Source of the DNA: Macrotis lagotis
Lineage: Eukaryota > Chordata > Mammalia > Peramelemorphia > Peramelidae
Direction: 5' to 3'
Length of the DNA stretch: 64,000 nucleotides
Assembly (NCBI RefSeq): GCF_037893015.1
Contig: NC_133662.1
Location: forward strand, 203,365,648-203,429,647
The first letter of the stretch is position 1, and the number at the start of each line of letters is the position of its first letter. Below the pieces are notes generated by a model. That model did no database searches, was not told the DNA's origin, and saw nothing but the letters and a program-made list of their open reading frames with translations. Below, piece after piece: positions 22,841 through 34,745 of the stretch. Both the position numbers and the translations under genes were made by a program.

Positions 22841-23900
22841 AATATATTCAGCATTAATTTATTACCTTAAAACAGATTTTGATTAGAAATTCCCTACATC
22901 TTTTGCTTCTTGGGGTTGATGCATCTCTTCAGGGTGTGTTGTTCTTAAGTGTGAAGTACATTGATTTTTCTCTGCCATTAATTCATAGTGACCTTGATTT
23001 TCATAGAAAGTGACATTTATGATTGGGAATCCCCTAGTGATTCTGAAAGAAAATGATCCTACCAACTGAGAAAATGAGCCCCAACAGTAAGCTCCCTTTC
23101 ATTTTATTTTTATAAAGGGTTTTATGTGTAATGAGCAACTGCTATTGATTCGACCAATAGTGAATACCAAGAAGTTTGTAACAGCATACATGTATTTAAC
23201 TTGGTTTTCTTTTTAAAGTTAAAATATAGATACTTCATTACATAAAAGGTTATGCAATGCCATTGAAACATGGTGAGTGTAGTTCTTTAGGGTGATACTC
23301 AGAGGCCTTTAAATTCCATTTGAAAAATGTACCATGATGTCATAGAGCATTAATAATATCCTAATTTGCAGATAAAAGGGAAGGTAGAAGAAGTAGGAAA
23401 ATAATGAAGCTTATTTTAAATATCACCCCAGACCTCAGAACTATTACTCACCAAATTCAACTTGTTCAATCATGACCTCAGTGACACTTCTATTGTACTG
23501 AATCCTCATTTCCTATTATGCAAAATATAATTGCAACACAGGGAAGTAAAATAAAATTAAGCAGGGATATCATTATAATGGACTTTGACCTACAGGTATA
23601 AATCTAATAAATTTGTCTTTTGGTGGTGGGGGTGGGGTAAGTTTGGCTTAATGAGTTCTCTCCATCATCCTTTATGGAGCCATTGTACAATTATAATTAG
23701 AATCTTTCAGGCAATTATAGAGATAGATAAGAAAAAGACTGTAAGCTTTTAATCCCATAGTCTTTTTAATAGTCCAAACTATAGAAGGTTTGCAACAAGC
23801 AATGTCCACCAACCATTGTCAGCCATGATTCTGGCAAATAAGGTGATGAACACAGTAGAATAAGAGGAAAATGGGAAAAAATAAGTAAATAAAATACTAA
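22841..23900. other. No recognisable gene
   Basis: No protein-like frame. A G-rich short run (GGTGGTGGGGGTGGGG near 23622-23637) is the only unusual composition. Confidence 0.45.
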
Positions 23901-23901
23901 T

Positions 23902-23952
23902 GATATATATATATATATATACATATATATGTATATATATATATATATATAT
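23902..23952. repeat. (TA)n microsatellite
   Basis: TA repeats with C and G interruptions; contains a short palindromic ACATATATATGT core. Confidence 0.95.
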
Positions 23953-24224
23953 TAGAAAAGGAAGAATTTAAATATTAGTTCAGAAAGGTTGTGAAACAGT
24001 CTATTAAGTGGAATGGTTCAAAATATCATCTTATGAGTCGCGAAAAAGGGACCATATAAAGAACTATGCATTGTAACTGACAGTACTGTTTGTTTCCCTT
24101 TTGACTAGATAAACAAAGATCATTCCCATCTCTGATTATAAGCTTCCCAATTCACATCAGTCTCCTCCATCTTACCACCAATTCATTATGTAATTCTGTT
24201 TTGTGAAATTAAGATCTCTGTTCA

Positions 24225-24440
24225 GCCCATCTAATATGTTCAATCAGAAAATATGTATTATTAAACTTATCTACTTAGTTACTATAGAATTGTGTGAAAG
24301 AAACTTTGAATTTGACCCAAAATATGCAATAACCATTTCATTGACAATTATTGTTTCTGTGTTAGGCAGCCAAAAAGAAAATGACAACAGTTCCTGCTCT
24401 CAAGGATCTTATATTCTACAATGAGAAATTAACATTTACA
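24225..24440 (+). mobile_element. L2 3'-end-like fragment
   Basis: CTGTGTTAGGC, then CAGTTCCTGCTCTCAAGGAT, then CTTATATTCTACAATGAG follows the L2 end (TGCCAGGCAC..., CTGCCCTCAAGGAGCTTACATTCTA). It is diverged, with an insertion-like unmatched part before it. The 73-codon frame here is incidental. Confidence 0.6.
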
Positions 24441-24470
24441 AAAATAAGAATACTTAAGCTTAGTAGCAAT

Positions 24471-24633
24471 AAAAAAAAAAATTTAGGGTTTTTTTTTACA
24501 AGGCAAATGGGGTTAAGTGGCTTGCCCAAGGCCACACAGCTAGGTAATTATTAAGTGTCTGAGACTGGAATTGAACTCAGGTACTCATGACTCCAGGGCC
24601 AGTACTCTATCCATTGTGCCACCTAGCCACCCC
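24471..24633 (-). mobile_element. WSINE1-type SINE, target-site duplication
   Basis: The minus strand carries the head GGGGTGGCTAGGTGGCACAA, the body TTAATAATTACC, the 3' block AAGCCACTTAACCCC and an A-rich tail. The flanks AGTAGCAAT (24462-24470) and AGTAGTAAT (24634-24642) are a 9-bp duplication with one mismatch. Confidence 0.93.
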
Positions 24634-24740
24634 AGTAGTAATTTTTTATAGAAAATTATTTATAAATTTGGACCTGGAAATATCCAATATTCCTACCTAT
24701 TGCTTTGTTCCCTACACCCAATTCTTTTTAAATGTGCATT

Positions 24741-24742
24741 TG

Positions 24743-24799
<57 letters not shown>
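24741..24799. repeat. (TA)n microsatellite
   Basis: About 28 TA units, nearly uninterrupted. It creates the tail of an artefactual YIYIYI frame. Confidence 0.97.
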
Positions 24800-24802
<3 letters not shown>

Positions 24803-25082
24803 TGTGTGGGCATGATTTTATATTTCTATGAGACAATATTTGTAAAAAGCACATAACATTCTAATTGCCTTTTAGTTGTCACTAAATAAATACTAATCAC
24901 CTTCCTTCTATTACCTTCCTTTAAATGCCCTGCTACACATAAACCAGCTAGGTGCAGATCTGAAAATATGACATACAATTTCCTTGCTTAGAGACTTCTC
25001 ACAGACTGTCTGCCATACTTGAAGTCATTTTTTTTAAATCTCCATCTAAAGAAGCTTATATTCAAATGGAAGAAATTAAATT

Positions 25083-25083
25083 A

Positions 25084-25130
<47 letters not shown>

Positions 25131-25203
25131 TTAAGAAAATTGATTGTGTATATGTGTGTGCGTGTGTGTGTGCATGCATGCATGTGTATATATATGTGTG
25201 TGT

Positions 25204-25261
<58 letters not shown>

Positions 25262-25335
25262 GGAGGATATGTCTCTGTCTCTCTGCCTCTCTGGTTCTGT
25301 TTCTGTGCCTGTCTCTCACTCTCTCTCTCTCCTTC
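25083..25335. repeat. Compound microsatellite (TA)n-(GA)n-(TG)n-(TC)n
   Basis: Consecutive blocks of TA (about 25083-25106), GA (to about 25131), an interrupted GT block with ATGCATGC and TATATA steps, pure (GT)n to about 25259, then a TCTC-rich tract to about 25335. The several frames translating it on both strands are low complexity and not genes. Confidence 0.95.
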
Positions 25336-25489
25336 CCTGTCAAAGGTGAAACAATAATTATAGATCAAGATAGGCACCTATGGCATGGTGGAATATAAGA
25401 GACTGTGAGGAGCTGGACAAGCATAGCTAAGATTAGTGGCTATTTCTATAAGCAACTTTCATACACATTTGTATATTTTTTAGAAAGTG

Positions 25490-25905
25490 TACATATTTTA
25501 TTTATTTGTTTTCCCAACTACATACAATGGTTGTTATTACCAACCTTTTTTTGGCAATGTTTTCAGTTTTACCATTTTTTCCCCTCCCTTCCCTCCTTCT
25601 CCCTCCCCCTGATAGAAGGAAATCTGATATAAGCACTCTCTTTATCATTGTGATAAACATAGATCAATAGTGAACATGTTGTAAAAGAAAAAAATTAGAT
25701 AAAAAAAGGAAGAAAGAAAACATTAGAGAGAAAAAAGTGACATAATATATAAAGTAAGTTTTAAATATTGAAGACAGTAAGTGTTGGTCTTCATTTAAAC
25801 TCCACAGTTCTTTCTCTAGGTACAGATGACATTCTCCATCACAAGACTTTTGAAAATGTCTGATTATTGTGCTGCTGAAATGTACAAGTCCATCATGATT
25901 GCTCA
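25490..25905 (-). mobile_element. L1 3'-end fragment (older)
   Basis: On the minus strand, the decayed ORF2 end and 3'UTR are visible near 25790-25860 (ACTCCACAGTTCTTTCTC, then GATGACATTCTCCATCA on plus). A GAGGGGGAGGGAGAAGGAGG-type block follows (25585-25610), then the AT-rich terminus. It is of the same general type as 8854-9575 but older. Confidence 0.8.
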
Positions 25906-26050
25906 TTATAAAAGTTCTGGGAGGTAAATTCTATTATCATCTCTATTTTACAGGTGAGTAAACTGAAATAGACATTGGTTAAATTATTGTCCAAAATGGT
26001 AAAGTATAAGATTTGATTCAATTTTTCTTGATTCCATAATCAACATTCCA
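25906..26050 (-). mobile_element. MIR/CORE-SINE fragment
   Basis: TTCTGGGAGGTAAATTCTAT, then ATCTCTATTTTACAGGTGAG and TAAACTGAAAT is the MIR core on the minus strand. It abuts the L1 end, suggesting the L1 inserted next to or into it. Confidence 0.75.
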
Positions 26051-27710
26051 AGCCTGCAAGAGATGATTTTTCATTGAATTATTACTTCATAGATATATTC
26101 CTGTGAATGAAAAGAGATCACTTAATATTAAGTCACATATTTCTGAGGTCTCCATGCTTCATTTTTCAAAATTAAATATAAATATTTCCTCCTTTCACAT
26201 TTCTAATTTTTTAGCATGGAATATTATATAATTACTGTGGACATAAAAGTATTTTTTAATCCATACAATGCAGATTTTTTATAAATGGAACTCTTATTGA
26301 GGAAATTTCCTCTAACTTCTTAGAGTAGCACCTGCTCTATAGGTATTGGGCCCATAAAGTGACTTATGCCTATGTAAATGAATGTACTCTCTGGACATTT
26401 TCCATTCTGGGGCATTCTGGATCTAGTTTCATTATGCAGTCATCTGAAGTAAATCATAATTCTATTAATATGTTCTGAAGACTTTTGGGGTCTATTATTG
26501 GATTGTGAACTTTACATTTATATTATAAAACTATCAATTCTAGATTCCTTTTTAAAAGCAAAATTTACATATGTATAAATATTCAAATGATTCATCTGTA
26601 TCATCTACATCTAGGTATTGTACAATGTACTTAATGGCATATCGACGTAATAATTCTTTTTCTTATAACTTTCATCTTTGGACATCTTTGAAAATAATGT
26701 CTCTTGTTGCTATCATGAGTTAATTACAAAGAATATTTCATATCAATGAAGACCATGATGAAATATCAAATTACCTAGAATAGAACATTCTGTGTCAATC
26801 TATGACTGAGTGTGAGCTTAGTAAATAAGAGATCACACACTTCAAGCCGATAATTCTCTGCCCCAGTTGTAGAAATCAAAGTTTCCTTATTTTCACCTTT
26901 AATGAAAGGGATATCTCAGAACAGTATGAGCTTTAAGTGACCTTTCCAAGTTTGCAGGAAGATTTTCCCTCAAACAAGATGAAGGGCACATTTTCAGAAC
27001 TCTGACATAATTATTTCATATTGAAGACCATTTCCTTCTACCATATCCAGGATCTCAGAAACCAAACCTCAGGCACACACTTAACTTCAAGAAATATCAG
27101 TGGACTGTCCCTTGGAGAAATTGTAGTAATGACCCTACAAATCAGAATCATGCCCTTATAGTCAAAAAGCAACATACTGTGAAGAGAGGATTATGGGAGA
27201 AGTCCAGGGCCATATATCATATATTCACAATACACAAGTCATAATGTCATTGCAGGATATTGGGTTCAAAGTCCATAGTGAGAGGTGGCCTTACTTTTTA
27301 TGGCTCACTGCACAGCCCATTAAACTGGACAATGATTTGCTTTAGTCAATGTTCCACAAATCAATGTCAGAGATGAAAAGTAATCTCTCTATTTTAAAAG
27401 TAAGTTGACAATTGGTTCTGAAAAGAATTTTATTCTGCATCCTATACCCGTCATAAGAAATAACGCTCAATCTGACTGCCAGTTTTACCATAGAAGACAT
27501 TTCATGGGCCTCTTAATAACCAGAAAACTGATTTGAGAGGATAAAAAAAATGTTTGTCTCATATTTATTTCCCTTGAAATACAGTCTGACATACTACAGA
27601 GAGTGTTTAAGGATATTTATATCTACCTGCAACAAATATAATGCTGGGGGATGGTAAATGAAAACACTTCATATATCAATATTCTGAAATTGAAATTACC
27701 TTTTGCAGCA
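26051..27710. other. No recognisable gene or repeat
   Basis: The longest repeat-poor stretch of the window. No open frame of 60 codons or more is supported here, and I see no SINE, LINE or LTR signature. Confidence 0.5.
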
Positions 27711-27714
27711 TTAA

Positions 27715-27815
27715 AACAATACTTAATGAACAAATGAATAAATAAATGAACAATTAAATAAGCAAATGAATACATACATATATAGGTAAATGAATGAATA
27801 ATGAATAAATAAAGT
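27715..27815. repeat. Imperfect (AATG/AATA)n tandem repeat
   Basis: Degenerate tetranucleotide units (AATGAATAAATAAATGAAC and similar) extend over about 100 bases. It could be the tail of an L2 copy, as L2 ends in short tandem units, but the rest of such an element is not visible. Confidence 0.75.
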
Positions 27816-28845
27816 AAAATTGCTATGCAAAATAATAGAGGATCTGATTAATTCATGTTCTGAACAAGAATACTCACTGTATAGATATTAGTCAAGTATT
27901 CTAAATAATTTCTACCATAGCAACATACACATAGCTTCTGAAGAAATTTACATAATAAAACTCTTGTAATGTGTTCTTCCTTCAATTTCACATAAAAGAT
28001 AACTGTGGGGAGAGATGACTGAAAAATGAAAAGGGAGAAAATATGCAAATCAAGTTCATTCAATTCTTAACTCCACTTATAGTTTACAGAGCTAGAGATA
28101 GATGAGGAGAAAGGAGTTAAGAAAGGGATAGGTTCTGCAAAACTGGACAGTGAGGGAAGGTGGTAAAGGGTTATTGTAAATTCCTTTTAGAGGTAAGATT
28201 CATATTTAGATATAGCTTGTTACTTTGACTAGCACTAGGAAGATTTATTAAGCTATGTAATAGTTTGGCAAGAGGTATGTTGGAAGGGATATTTTTTTTA
28301 AATTTAAATTACACTCAAGTGAAAAAAGGATCTTGGCAAGTGTTCTTGGAGGAATTATCATGTGTTGATAGATTAGGGATATGACTTCAAAGGACTTTTC
28401 TACATTTAATTTCTATTAGCCCAATTATCCTCCATGTTTCCCTGCTACACATACAGACTGTTTATAAAGTACATTGGGACTTTACCTCTGAGGTCAGTGA
28501 ATGTAGAAATACAATAAAAGCGCATAAGGATTCACTTCCATTCAATTCATACACAAGTCATCACCCTGTGATGTCATTATTTTTCTTCAGAATTAAGGAC
28601 ATATACCATATCCCCAAAACTGAGCATAGCTTCTGGAAGTTAAGCAGGCATTTCATAAATATCTATATGCTGATTGATAATTGACTGATGATTTTATTGA
28701 AAGAACTTCAATTAAGGATGAATTTTGCTATCACATGGATTGTTATTGAAAGGATTTGAATATGGCACATATCAAATAATGGAATCAAATAATTATATAA
28801 TCATGAAATTATAGAGCTAAGTTAGCTAAGATTAATAGTTATTTA
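27816..28845. other. No recognisable gene
   Basis: AT-rich intergenic sequence. No credible coding frame and no repeat landmark. Confidence 0.45.
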
Positions 28846-28849
28846 CATA

Positions 28850-29075
28850 GAACATAAGTTTTTCTACATACTTTATATTTGCTATCTCTTTTGACCCATG
28901 CAACTACTCTGTAAGCTAGGCACTTAATCCACACATGAAAAACATAAGGCACAGAGAGGTTAATTGACTTGCTCAAAGTCATAAAGAAAAAAGTGATTGA
29001 TGCAAGTTTAAAATTTAGGTCTTTCTGACTCCAAGTCCAATCAGTGTTCTATCCACTGCAACACCTATGAAACTA
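28850..29075 (-). mobile_element. MIR/CORE-SINE copy
   Basis: The segment AGGCACAGAGAGGTTAATTG, then CTTGCTCAAAGTCATAA and GTCTTTCTGACTCCAAGTCC, then GTTCTATCCACTGCAACACC is the MIR layout in antisense. Preceding bases (TAGAACATAAGTTTTTC) extend it to the 3' side. It is diverged. Confidence 0.8.
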
Positions 29076-29665
29076 AAATGGACCTTCAAGATCTCTTGAT
29101 TGGAATAATGAGACCAATAAGTTCTCTAACCAATATTTTATGTCCCTTAGTAGAAAACCCTTTCCCCTGAATAGAAAGAAATACTTACATCATGATTTTA
29201 ATGTACAACTTAGAGAAATTTATCCCAAGCAGGAAGCAAATACATGCAATTAAAACTAAATAGAACAAATTATAACATATTTTCTTGCAGTATTCTGTAA
29301 AGGATCTTATTTATATGTTTTTAACTAAACATTATAAATTATACCATGCATTATTGCACTATACATTAAAGGATCTGAATTATATGTTTTTAAAATCTTA
29401 GCATCCTAAGACATCAAGATAGAAATAGAAGCCATTAGATTGTAAATAAAGGATCCCTATGGGATACATGTTGACTTAGAAAAGCACAGCACATATTAAT
29501 AGCTTTTTAAATATTTTTAGGTATTTTAAAAATATTTCCTGATCACATTTTATTGTGATTCACATTTCACTGGGGAGTATTGAGGGTCATAATGGCCCAC
29601 AGGTCATGTGTCTGACAATTTTATTCTAATTCAACTAGAAGAATTTCAACTTGAGGAAGAAGAAT
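29076..29665. other. No recognisable gene
   Basis: No protein-like frame. Two short blocks around AAAGGATCT and TTATATGTTTTTAA recur within 100 bp (29298-29320 and 29368-29392), giving a minor local duplication. Confidence 0.45.
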
Positions 29666-29669
29666 GAGG

Positions 29670-29935
29670 GGAAAAAACTATCAAGTGCCATCTTTGTGGA
29701 TAGACTCTGGGTTAAATCTATTCAGTGTGATAAGTGTTTTATAAAGAAAACATTACCTCACTTGCTCCTTATAACAGCCCTGGGAGGTAAGTGTTATTAT
29801 TATATCCCCCATTTTATAGATGAGGAAAGTGAATCAAAAAATAAAGTGATTTAATCAAAGCTAATAAGCATCAGACGTTAGAATAAAACTTAAATTTTGA
29901 ATCTAGGCTTGACATTCTATTCTATCTGCCAGCTA
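29670..29935 (-). mobile_element. MIR/CORE-SINE copy
   Basis: CTCCTTATAACAGCCCTGGG, then AGGTAAGTGTTATTATTATA, then CCCATTTTATAGATGAGG, then the flanking GTGATTTAATCAAAGC is the MIR core in antisense. It is one of the best matches to MIR in the window. The 67-codon frame crossing it is incidental. Confidence 0.88.
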
Positions 29936-29959
29936 ACTACTTTTAAAATGTCTACACTA

Positions 29960-29970
29960 CTGTTGTTGCA

Positions 29971-30001
<31 letters not shown>

Positions 30002-30022
30002 CTACTACTACTAGTACTACTA
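29960..30022. repeat. (CTG)n/(CTA)n trinucleotide repeat
   Basis: A run of TTG, CTG, CTA and ACT triplets, with pure CTG blocks at about 29971-29988 and 29991-30000. The 70-codon Leu-rich frame over it is a product of the repeat. Confidence 0.93.
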
Positions 30023-30025
30023 ATT

Positions 30026-30880
30026 GTATTACTAACAATGATATTACTAAGACTACTATCACTGGTGGCACTACTATTACCTCTACTATTTCAACTTCTA
30101 ATTATTTAAAGCAATAATTATAATAATATAGCACTCTAAAACTTTCAATGAGTTTTCTAAATATAACAACCATGGAGAGAGTCACTATAAATTATTCATT
30201 TAGTTTACACATGAAAAAGATGAAGACATGCATATTCCTTAATTACTCTATGTTGTGATGCTCATCTTCACAAATATGGAGGTCTTTTTCTATCTGTTTA
30301 GCTATGTTTACTTTGTTCAAAATATAGAAATATTCAGAATTATGAATTAAGGATATAGAACAGTAGTGGGGAAACTTTTTTTCCTGTCAAAGGATAGTTG
30401 GATGTTTATAACATCATTCATGGGCTATATTTGGTGAAACATATAATTAATTCACCCTTATAATGTTACTAGATTTATTTAATTTTGAAATCTGCCAATG
30501 ATTGCCTTGGCATATAGAGGATATTGAATACATGAATGATGTACGAAGAGTGAAAATATCATTTAAACCTTAGCACCTATAACTTACCTCAATGCATGTT
30601 ATATCCTAAAAAATAATATATAAACATATACTCTAATGAATGAAGGGAGGAATCTTCTGTGAGGAGAGATCACAATCCTACATGTAAGATACTGCTTTCA
30701 ACTAGAAAAAGGAAAATAAATAAAAGCTAAATTAGGAAATGTGGATAACAAAAGAAGGTTCAATAATTAGACTGAGAATTTCTGGGAGGAAAAAAAAATA
30801 CTTCTCAACAAACTAAAGTATTGTGTTGAACTCAGGATGCTAAATGTAATGGCCATTGTGAAGAAATAAATTCAGGGACA
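30026..30880. other. No recognisable gene
   Basis: AT-rich sequence. No supported frame or repeat signature. Confidence 0.45.
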
Positions 30881-30884
30881 CTCA

Positions 30885-30972
30885 ATCAATAATCACCATG
30901 AATTTATTAAGCTCTTACTTTGTGCCAGATATTACATTGTTTTCAGTGCTGGGAATACAGCAATTATAGTCT

Positions 30973-31039
<67 letters not shown>

Positions 31040-31070
31040 CCAATTCTCATTCTATTAGGAAAAATAACAT
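30885..31070 (+). mobile_element. L2 3'-end fragment with embedded CT repeat
   Basis: CACTCAATCAATAATCACCA, then GAATTTATTAAGCTCTTACT, then TTGTGCCAGATATTACATTG and CAGTGCTGGGAATACAG match the L2 terminal unit in order. The (CT)n tract replaces the expected middle, after which ATTCTCATTCTATTAGGAAA resumes the order. Confidence 0.8.
30979..31036. repeat. (CT)n microsatellite
   Basis: About 28 TC units, embedded in the L2 fragment and ending in CCCTCCC. Confidence 0.98.
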
Positions 31071-31479
31071 GCAAAAACTATGTATATTCAATATAATACA
31101 TAATTTAATTGAAAATAATCCCAAAGGAAAGGAATTACCAGGAATGAATAAGAGAGCCTTCAGATGTTAGCAGAAGATAGAATTTACATTCAACAACACT
31201 TACTAAACATCATACAATCCTATATCAAGCTTCATTTCAGGACTGACATTGGGAGAACTGGCACAATGACAGCCCTATACATTTTACGACCTATTTATTT
31301 TTATCACTTATGAATTGTCTCAGTCATTTTTCTGTCATGAATGACAGATGACTGGATAAATGGAGATATCTCCACGATACCTTTTGGAGAAAACATTATT
31401 TTTTCCCAATCATAGAGATTTGTCCAGTCAAGGAAATAAATGAGTGAAGTCCGCCTGCTTATCTTATAATAATCATTTA

Positions 31480-31620
31480 GATTGTTATAGAGCATTCATT
31501 AAGAACTTGTTAAGTATGTTAAATGTAAGGGACACAAATACCACAAAACAAGAAAGATTATATTCTCAAAAACTTTAGCTTCTAATAAATAAAGGGGGGA
31601 AAACTAAGTAATTGAAGAAT
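31480..31620 (+). mobile_element. L2 3'-end-like fragment
   Basis: CATTCATTAAGAACTTGTTA, then GTAAGGGACACAAATACCAC, then ATTATATTCTCAAAAACTTT follows the L2 terminal order (TTATTAAGC, GGGATACAAA, CCCTCAAGGAGCTT). It is strongly decayed. Confidence 0.5.
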
Positions 31621-31689
31621 AAGGATAAGAATAGGAAGCGAAAGAAATTATCTTTCTGGGGGCAAGGCACCTGATTCTTCTCTCCATAG

Positions 31690-32110
31690 TCAATCAATCA
31701 CTTGATCCTCTCAAGTCTACCTCCAAAATATTGCTCTTCTTTGTCACTTTCTCTTATCTCTTATAATCTCTATCCTAATCAGACCTTCATCTCTTCTTTC
31801 TTGGGGTTTTTAATTGATCACCCTAACTTGATTCTCTTTCCTTTTCAATACCTCTTTCCTAATTGCTTCATTAATATTCCTAAAATGCAGAAATAATCAC
31901 ATCAATCTTTCTCTTTCCCTTTCCCCAAAAATGTATTTTTAACACCTCTAGGATAAAATTTAAATTTTACTTAGCAGTTAAATCCTTCACAGTCTGACTT
32001 CCACCTACCTTTTCCAATTTTATTTCATAATATTCTCATTCATCCACTTCTTATTAGAGTCAATCTAGCCTATACTAGATTTTTGTTCCATGTCACAGAA
32101 TTACATCTTC
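31690..32110 (+). mobile_element. L2 LINE 3'-region fragment
   Basis: CACCTCTAGGATAAAATTTA, then TTAGCAGTTAAATCCTTCAC, then AGTCTGACTTCCACCTACCT and TTTCCAATTTTATTTCATAA follow the conserved L2 block CTCTAGGATAAAATACAAAC, then AAAGCCCTCCACAATCTGGC, then CCTACCTTTCCAGCC. The leading TTGATCCTCTC region is probably also L2. Confidence 0.75.
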
Positions 32111-33785
32111 CACCTAGCTGCCATTGTACATGTGTTCCCTCATGATAGAATTGTATTCTGACCTCATTGCCCATACTTTAAAATGGCTGATTCTTTAGGT
32201 TTCTTTAGAGACCAGGAGTGAAGGAGTAGAACATGTGAGAAGACCTTCCTAGCATGCATACTAATGTATCATAGAATTATATATTTGGAGATCAATTTCT
32301 TGTCAAATGTAGGACTAGTATATGAGAAAGATACAAAAGTCCATCAGTTACACTTCTAGTTTCAAGGACTTCATAAACCTATGAGGATGTACAAGTTATA
32401 GAAAGAACTGAGGAACAAATCAAAATCAAGACAGGAAAATATATTACAAATACTATTTTAAGATCAGAGAAGAGAAAGGTCAATTCTTGCTAAAATATTA
32501 AGGAATACATTTATCTCTTCAAAATGGTATCATATATAAGATTAAAAGTAGAAAATCATAATTGATTTCAGCTGATCTCAGTCTTCTCATCATGGTACAA
32601 AGTTCATGCCATTCGTTCAAAAGTAGAGTAGGAAAGGAGACTTAGGAAGGGCAGAAAACCTTTGTAAGGGTTGCTATGGGGAATATGAAAGGAACTATCT
32701 ACTGCCCGAGATGCCTGTGGTGTGGGTCTGGACATTAACTTATAAGAGTCAGGTCAAGTAGAAACGTACTCACACATGCAAGGTAGGGATGTAAGAATCT
32801 ACTAAATTTATTTTTGGAAACTCAGACTTTTTATAACAAAAACTTATCTCAGGAATGACCAGTTAAAGGAAACGCAGTTTCACAATTTCCTGGGTAAATT
32901 TACAATATTTGTTCTTAGAAATCTGCATACTTCTCTATCAGAAAAGCCTTTACAACCACCTCCTGAGTCACAGATCATCCCAGGGCAGGGTTCAATGGAG
33001 AGAGCCAACAAATTCATACAATGAGTAATAATACATATATATCTCTGATGGAAAAGGCCACCAAGATGTGAAAATCACTCCCAGGAGCTGGCCCTCTACA
33101 AGTATCAAGAAGAGAATAAAAGGAACTGCAAGAGCAGTGAGGGCTCAGTTGAGGTGATATGAAATAGATTTTCATTGAACTTAATCAACTTGGTTTCATA
33201 TTTTTCTCAGCAAGTTTCATCAGCCTTAAGTGGAGAAGCTTTAATAGTAATGTCAATGATTAGAATAGCAGAAACCTGGGGGGTAGGAAGAGTTCTTTTT
33301 TTTTCCTTTGGGGGAGGTATAGAGAGATAAAGCTGGGTGGGGTTGCATCATGAGAATCCTTGTCAGACAGGGACAGACATCCCTTTTCTTCTTGAACCCA
33401 AGTGAAAATGGGCAGAAGACAGAAAAATTTTACTTGCTTCATTATTTCACTCATACACTGAACAGCAAAGGAAACTGAATTATTTTGACTGAGAAGTGGA
33501 ATATTCAGTCCTTTGTTGTCTTGTCTAGGAATGGCTACATTGAGGTTGCAACTTCTGGGATGACTGAAAACAAATCTCAGAAAAGTCTATTTTATTTACT
33601 CCTGCCCAAAGGAAATAGATTGAGAATTTTTCTTTGACTCTGAAGCTTCTTTAAAAAGAAGGAGATAAAACAACACAGGTGTGAAATATTAATTATTTTA
33701 AGGTGTATTAAATCATATAGTTTGACATAAAACTTTGTTTCATTCCATGGATGGTCTGAATAACACTTTGAGTGTTTTTATTTGA
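32111..33785. other. Unassigned; possible old LTR-like stretch at about 32.62-33.13 kb
   Basis: No gene. Between about 32620 and 33130 the composition is less AT-rich and reads like a decayed LTR: a TTTTTATAACAAAAACTTAT run, then TTTCCTGGGTAAATTTACAA, then GAGTCACAGATCATCCCAGG. I could not find paired ends or a target-site duplication. The remainder has no landmark. Confidence 0.3.
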
Positions 33786-33804
33786 AAATGAATATTGTAT
33801 TTTA

Positions 33805-33945
33805 TTTTTTTAGGTTTTTGTAAGGAATTAAGTACCTTGCCCAAGGCCACACAGCTAGGTAGTTAAGTGTCTGAGACCAAATTTGAGCTCAGGTACTCCT
33901 GACTCCAGAGCTGGTGCTCTATCCACTTCACCATCTAGTCACCCT
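33805..33945 (-). mobile_element. WSINE1-type SINE, 15-bp target-site duplication
   Basis: The minus strand has the head GGGTGACTAGATGGTGAAGT, a GCTCAAATTTGGT-type B-box region, a shortened body (ACTTAACTACCTAGCTGTG) and the block AAGGTACTTAATTCC. The direct repeats GAATATTGTATTTTA (33790-33804) and GAATATCGTATTTTA (33946-33960) differ by one base. Confidence 0.94.
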
Positions 33946-33960
33946 GAATATCGTATTTTA

Positions 33961-34300
33961 AAAGGAGCAATGGTCTTGCATATTGTAGGTTCCTACTGTA
34001 AGACTCGAGCACATCCCCTCCTTCCCTTCCTACCAAAAAGAAACCCCACTTCCCCTAAATTCACTTGACTGTATGTAATCTTATTTCTTCCATAATCTTT
34101 CTTTCCAAAATCCTTCACATTTGATCTCAGGAGAATCTATCATTCTTTCAACACTTGTTAATTTCCTTCTTACAGATCCCTCTGAAATCAGAGGCAAAAA
34201 CTAAATGTAGTGGGAATAACCTAGTTATGAGAGAACAACTCCATTCAATAAGGATGCTAACATCTCTCTTAGACTCTGTTGTCAAAGTTAGAAAGATGCA
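33961..34300. other. No recognisable gene or repeat
   Basis: A short interval of unassigned sequence between a SINE and MIR fragments. Confidence 0.45.
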
Positions 34301-34304
34301 GGGT

Positions 34305-34480
34305 GATGCATCAGGAAAGAACAAAGGATTTCAAATCAGAGAACGATTCTAATCCTAGTTCTGTTACTTTCCACATTGCACAAGTCCAGTAAATTTTCTG
34401 GGTCTGTTTCCGCATTAGCACAATGGGAATATTGGCCTATGTGGTCTCTAAGGTACTTCCAATTCTAATCTAGCATGAAA
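34305..34480 (+). mobile_element. MIR/CORE-SINE copy
   Basis: ATTTCAAATCAGAGAACGAT, then AATCCTAGTTCTGTTAC, then a GGGTCTGTTTCC...ACAATGGGAATATTGG block and CTAAGGTACTTCCAATTCTA follow the MIR order on the plus strand. The 65-codon frame overlapping it is incidental. Confidence 0.75.
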
Positions 34481-34529
34481 AGAAGTATTGTAGAGAAAGT
34501 AAGGGAAAAGAAAGAAGAAAGACTTTTTT

Positions 34530-34745
34530 ATATTGCCTGTTTTTTTCCAGGTACTCAGCTAAGCACTTAAAAAAAATTGATCCTTATAAACACTCTGTGA
34601 GATAAGTATTATTATTATTCCCATTTGAAAGTTGATATAACCTAGTCAAAAAGCAGTTAAGTGTCTTTCCCAGTCACCCAACTGGTAAATACCTAAGACT
34701 GTATTTGAACTTTGGTTTTCCTGACTCCAGGAGCCCTGGCACTAG
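34530..34745 (-). mobile_element. MIR/CORE-SINE copy
   Basis: GTACTCAGCTAAGCACTTA, then ATCCTTATAAACACTCTGTG, then AAGTATTATTATTATTCCCA and CAGTTAAGTGTCTTTCCCAG, then CCTGACTCCAGGAGCC is a nearly complete MIR in antisense. Confidence 0.82.

Noticed and set aside
25081..25398. Four open frames over the TA/GA/TG/TC tract
   Set aside because: Low-complexity translation of a compound microsatellite.
29897..30109. 70-codon Leu-rich frame
   Set aside because: Translation of the CTG/CTA repeat; no signal peptide or start context.
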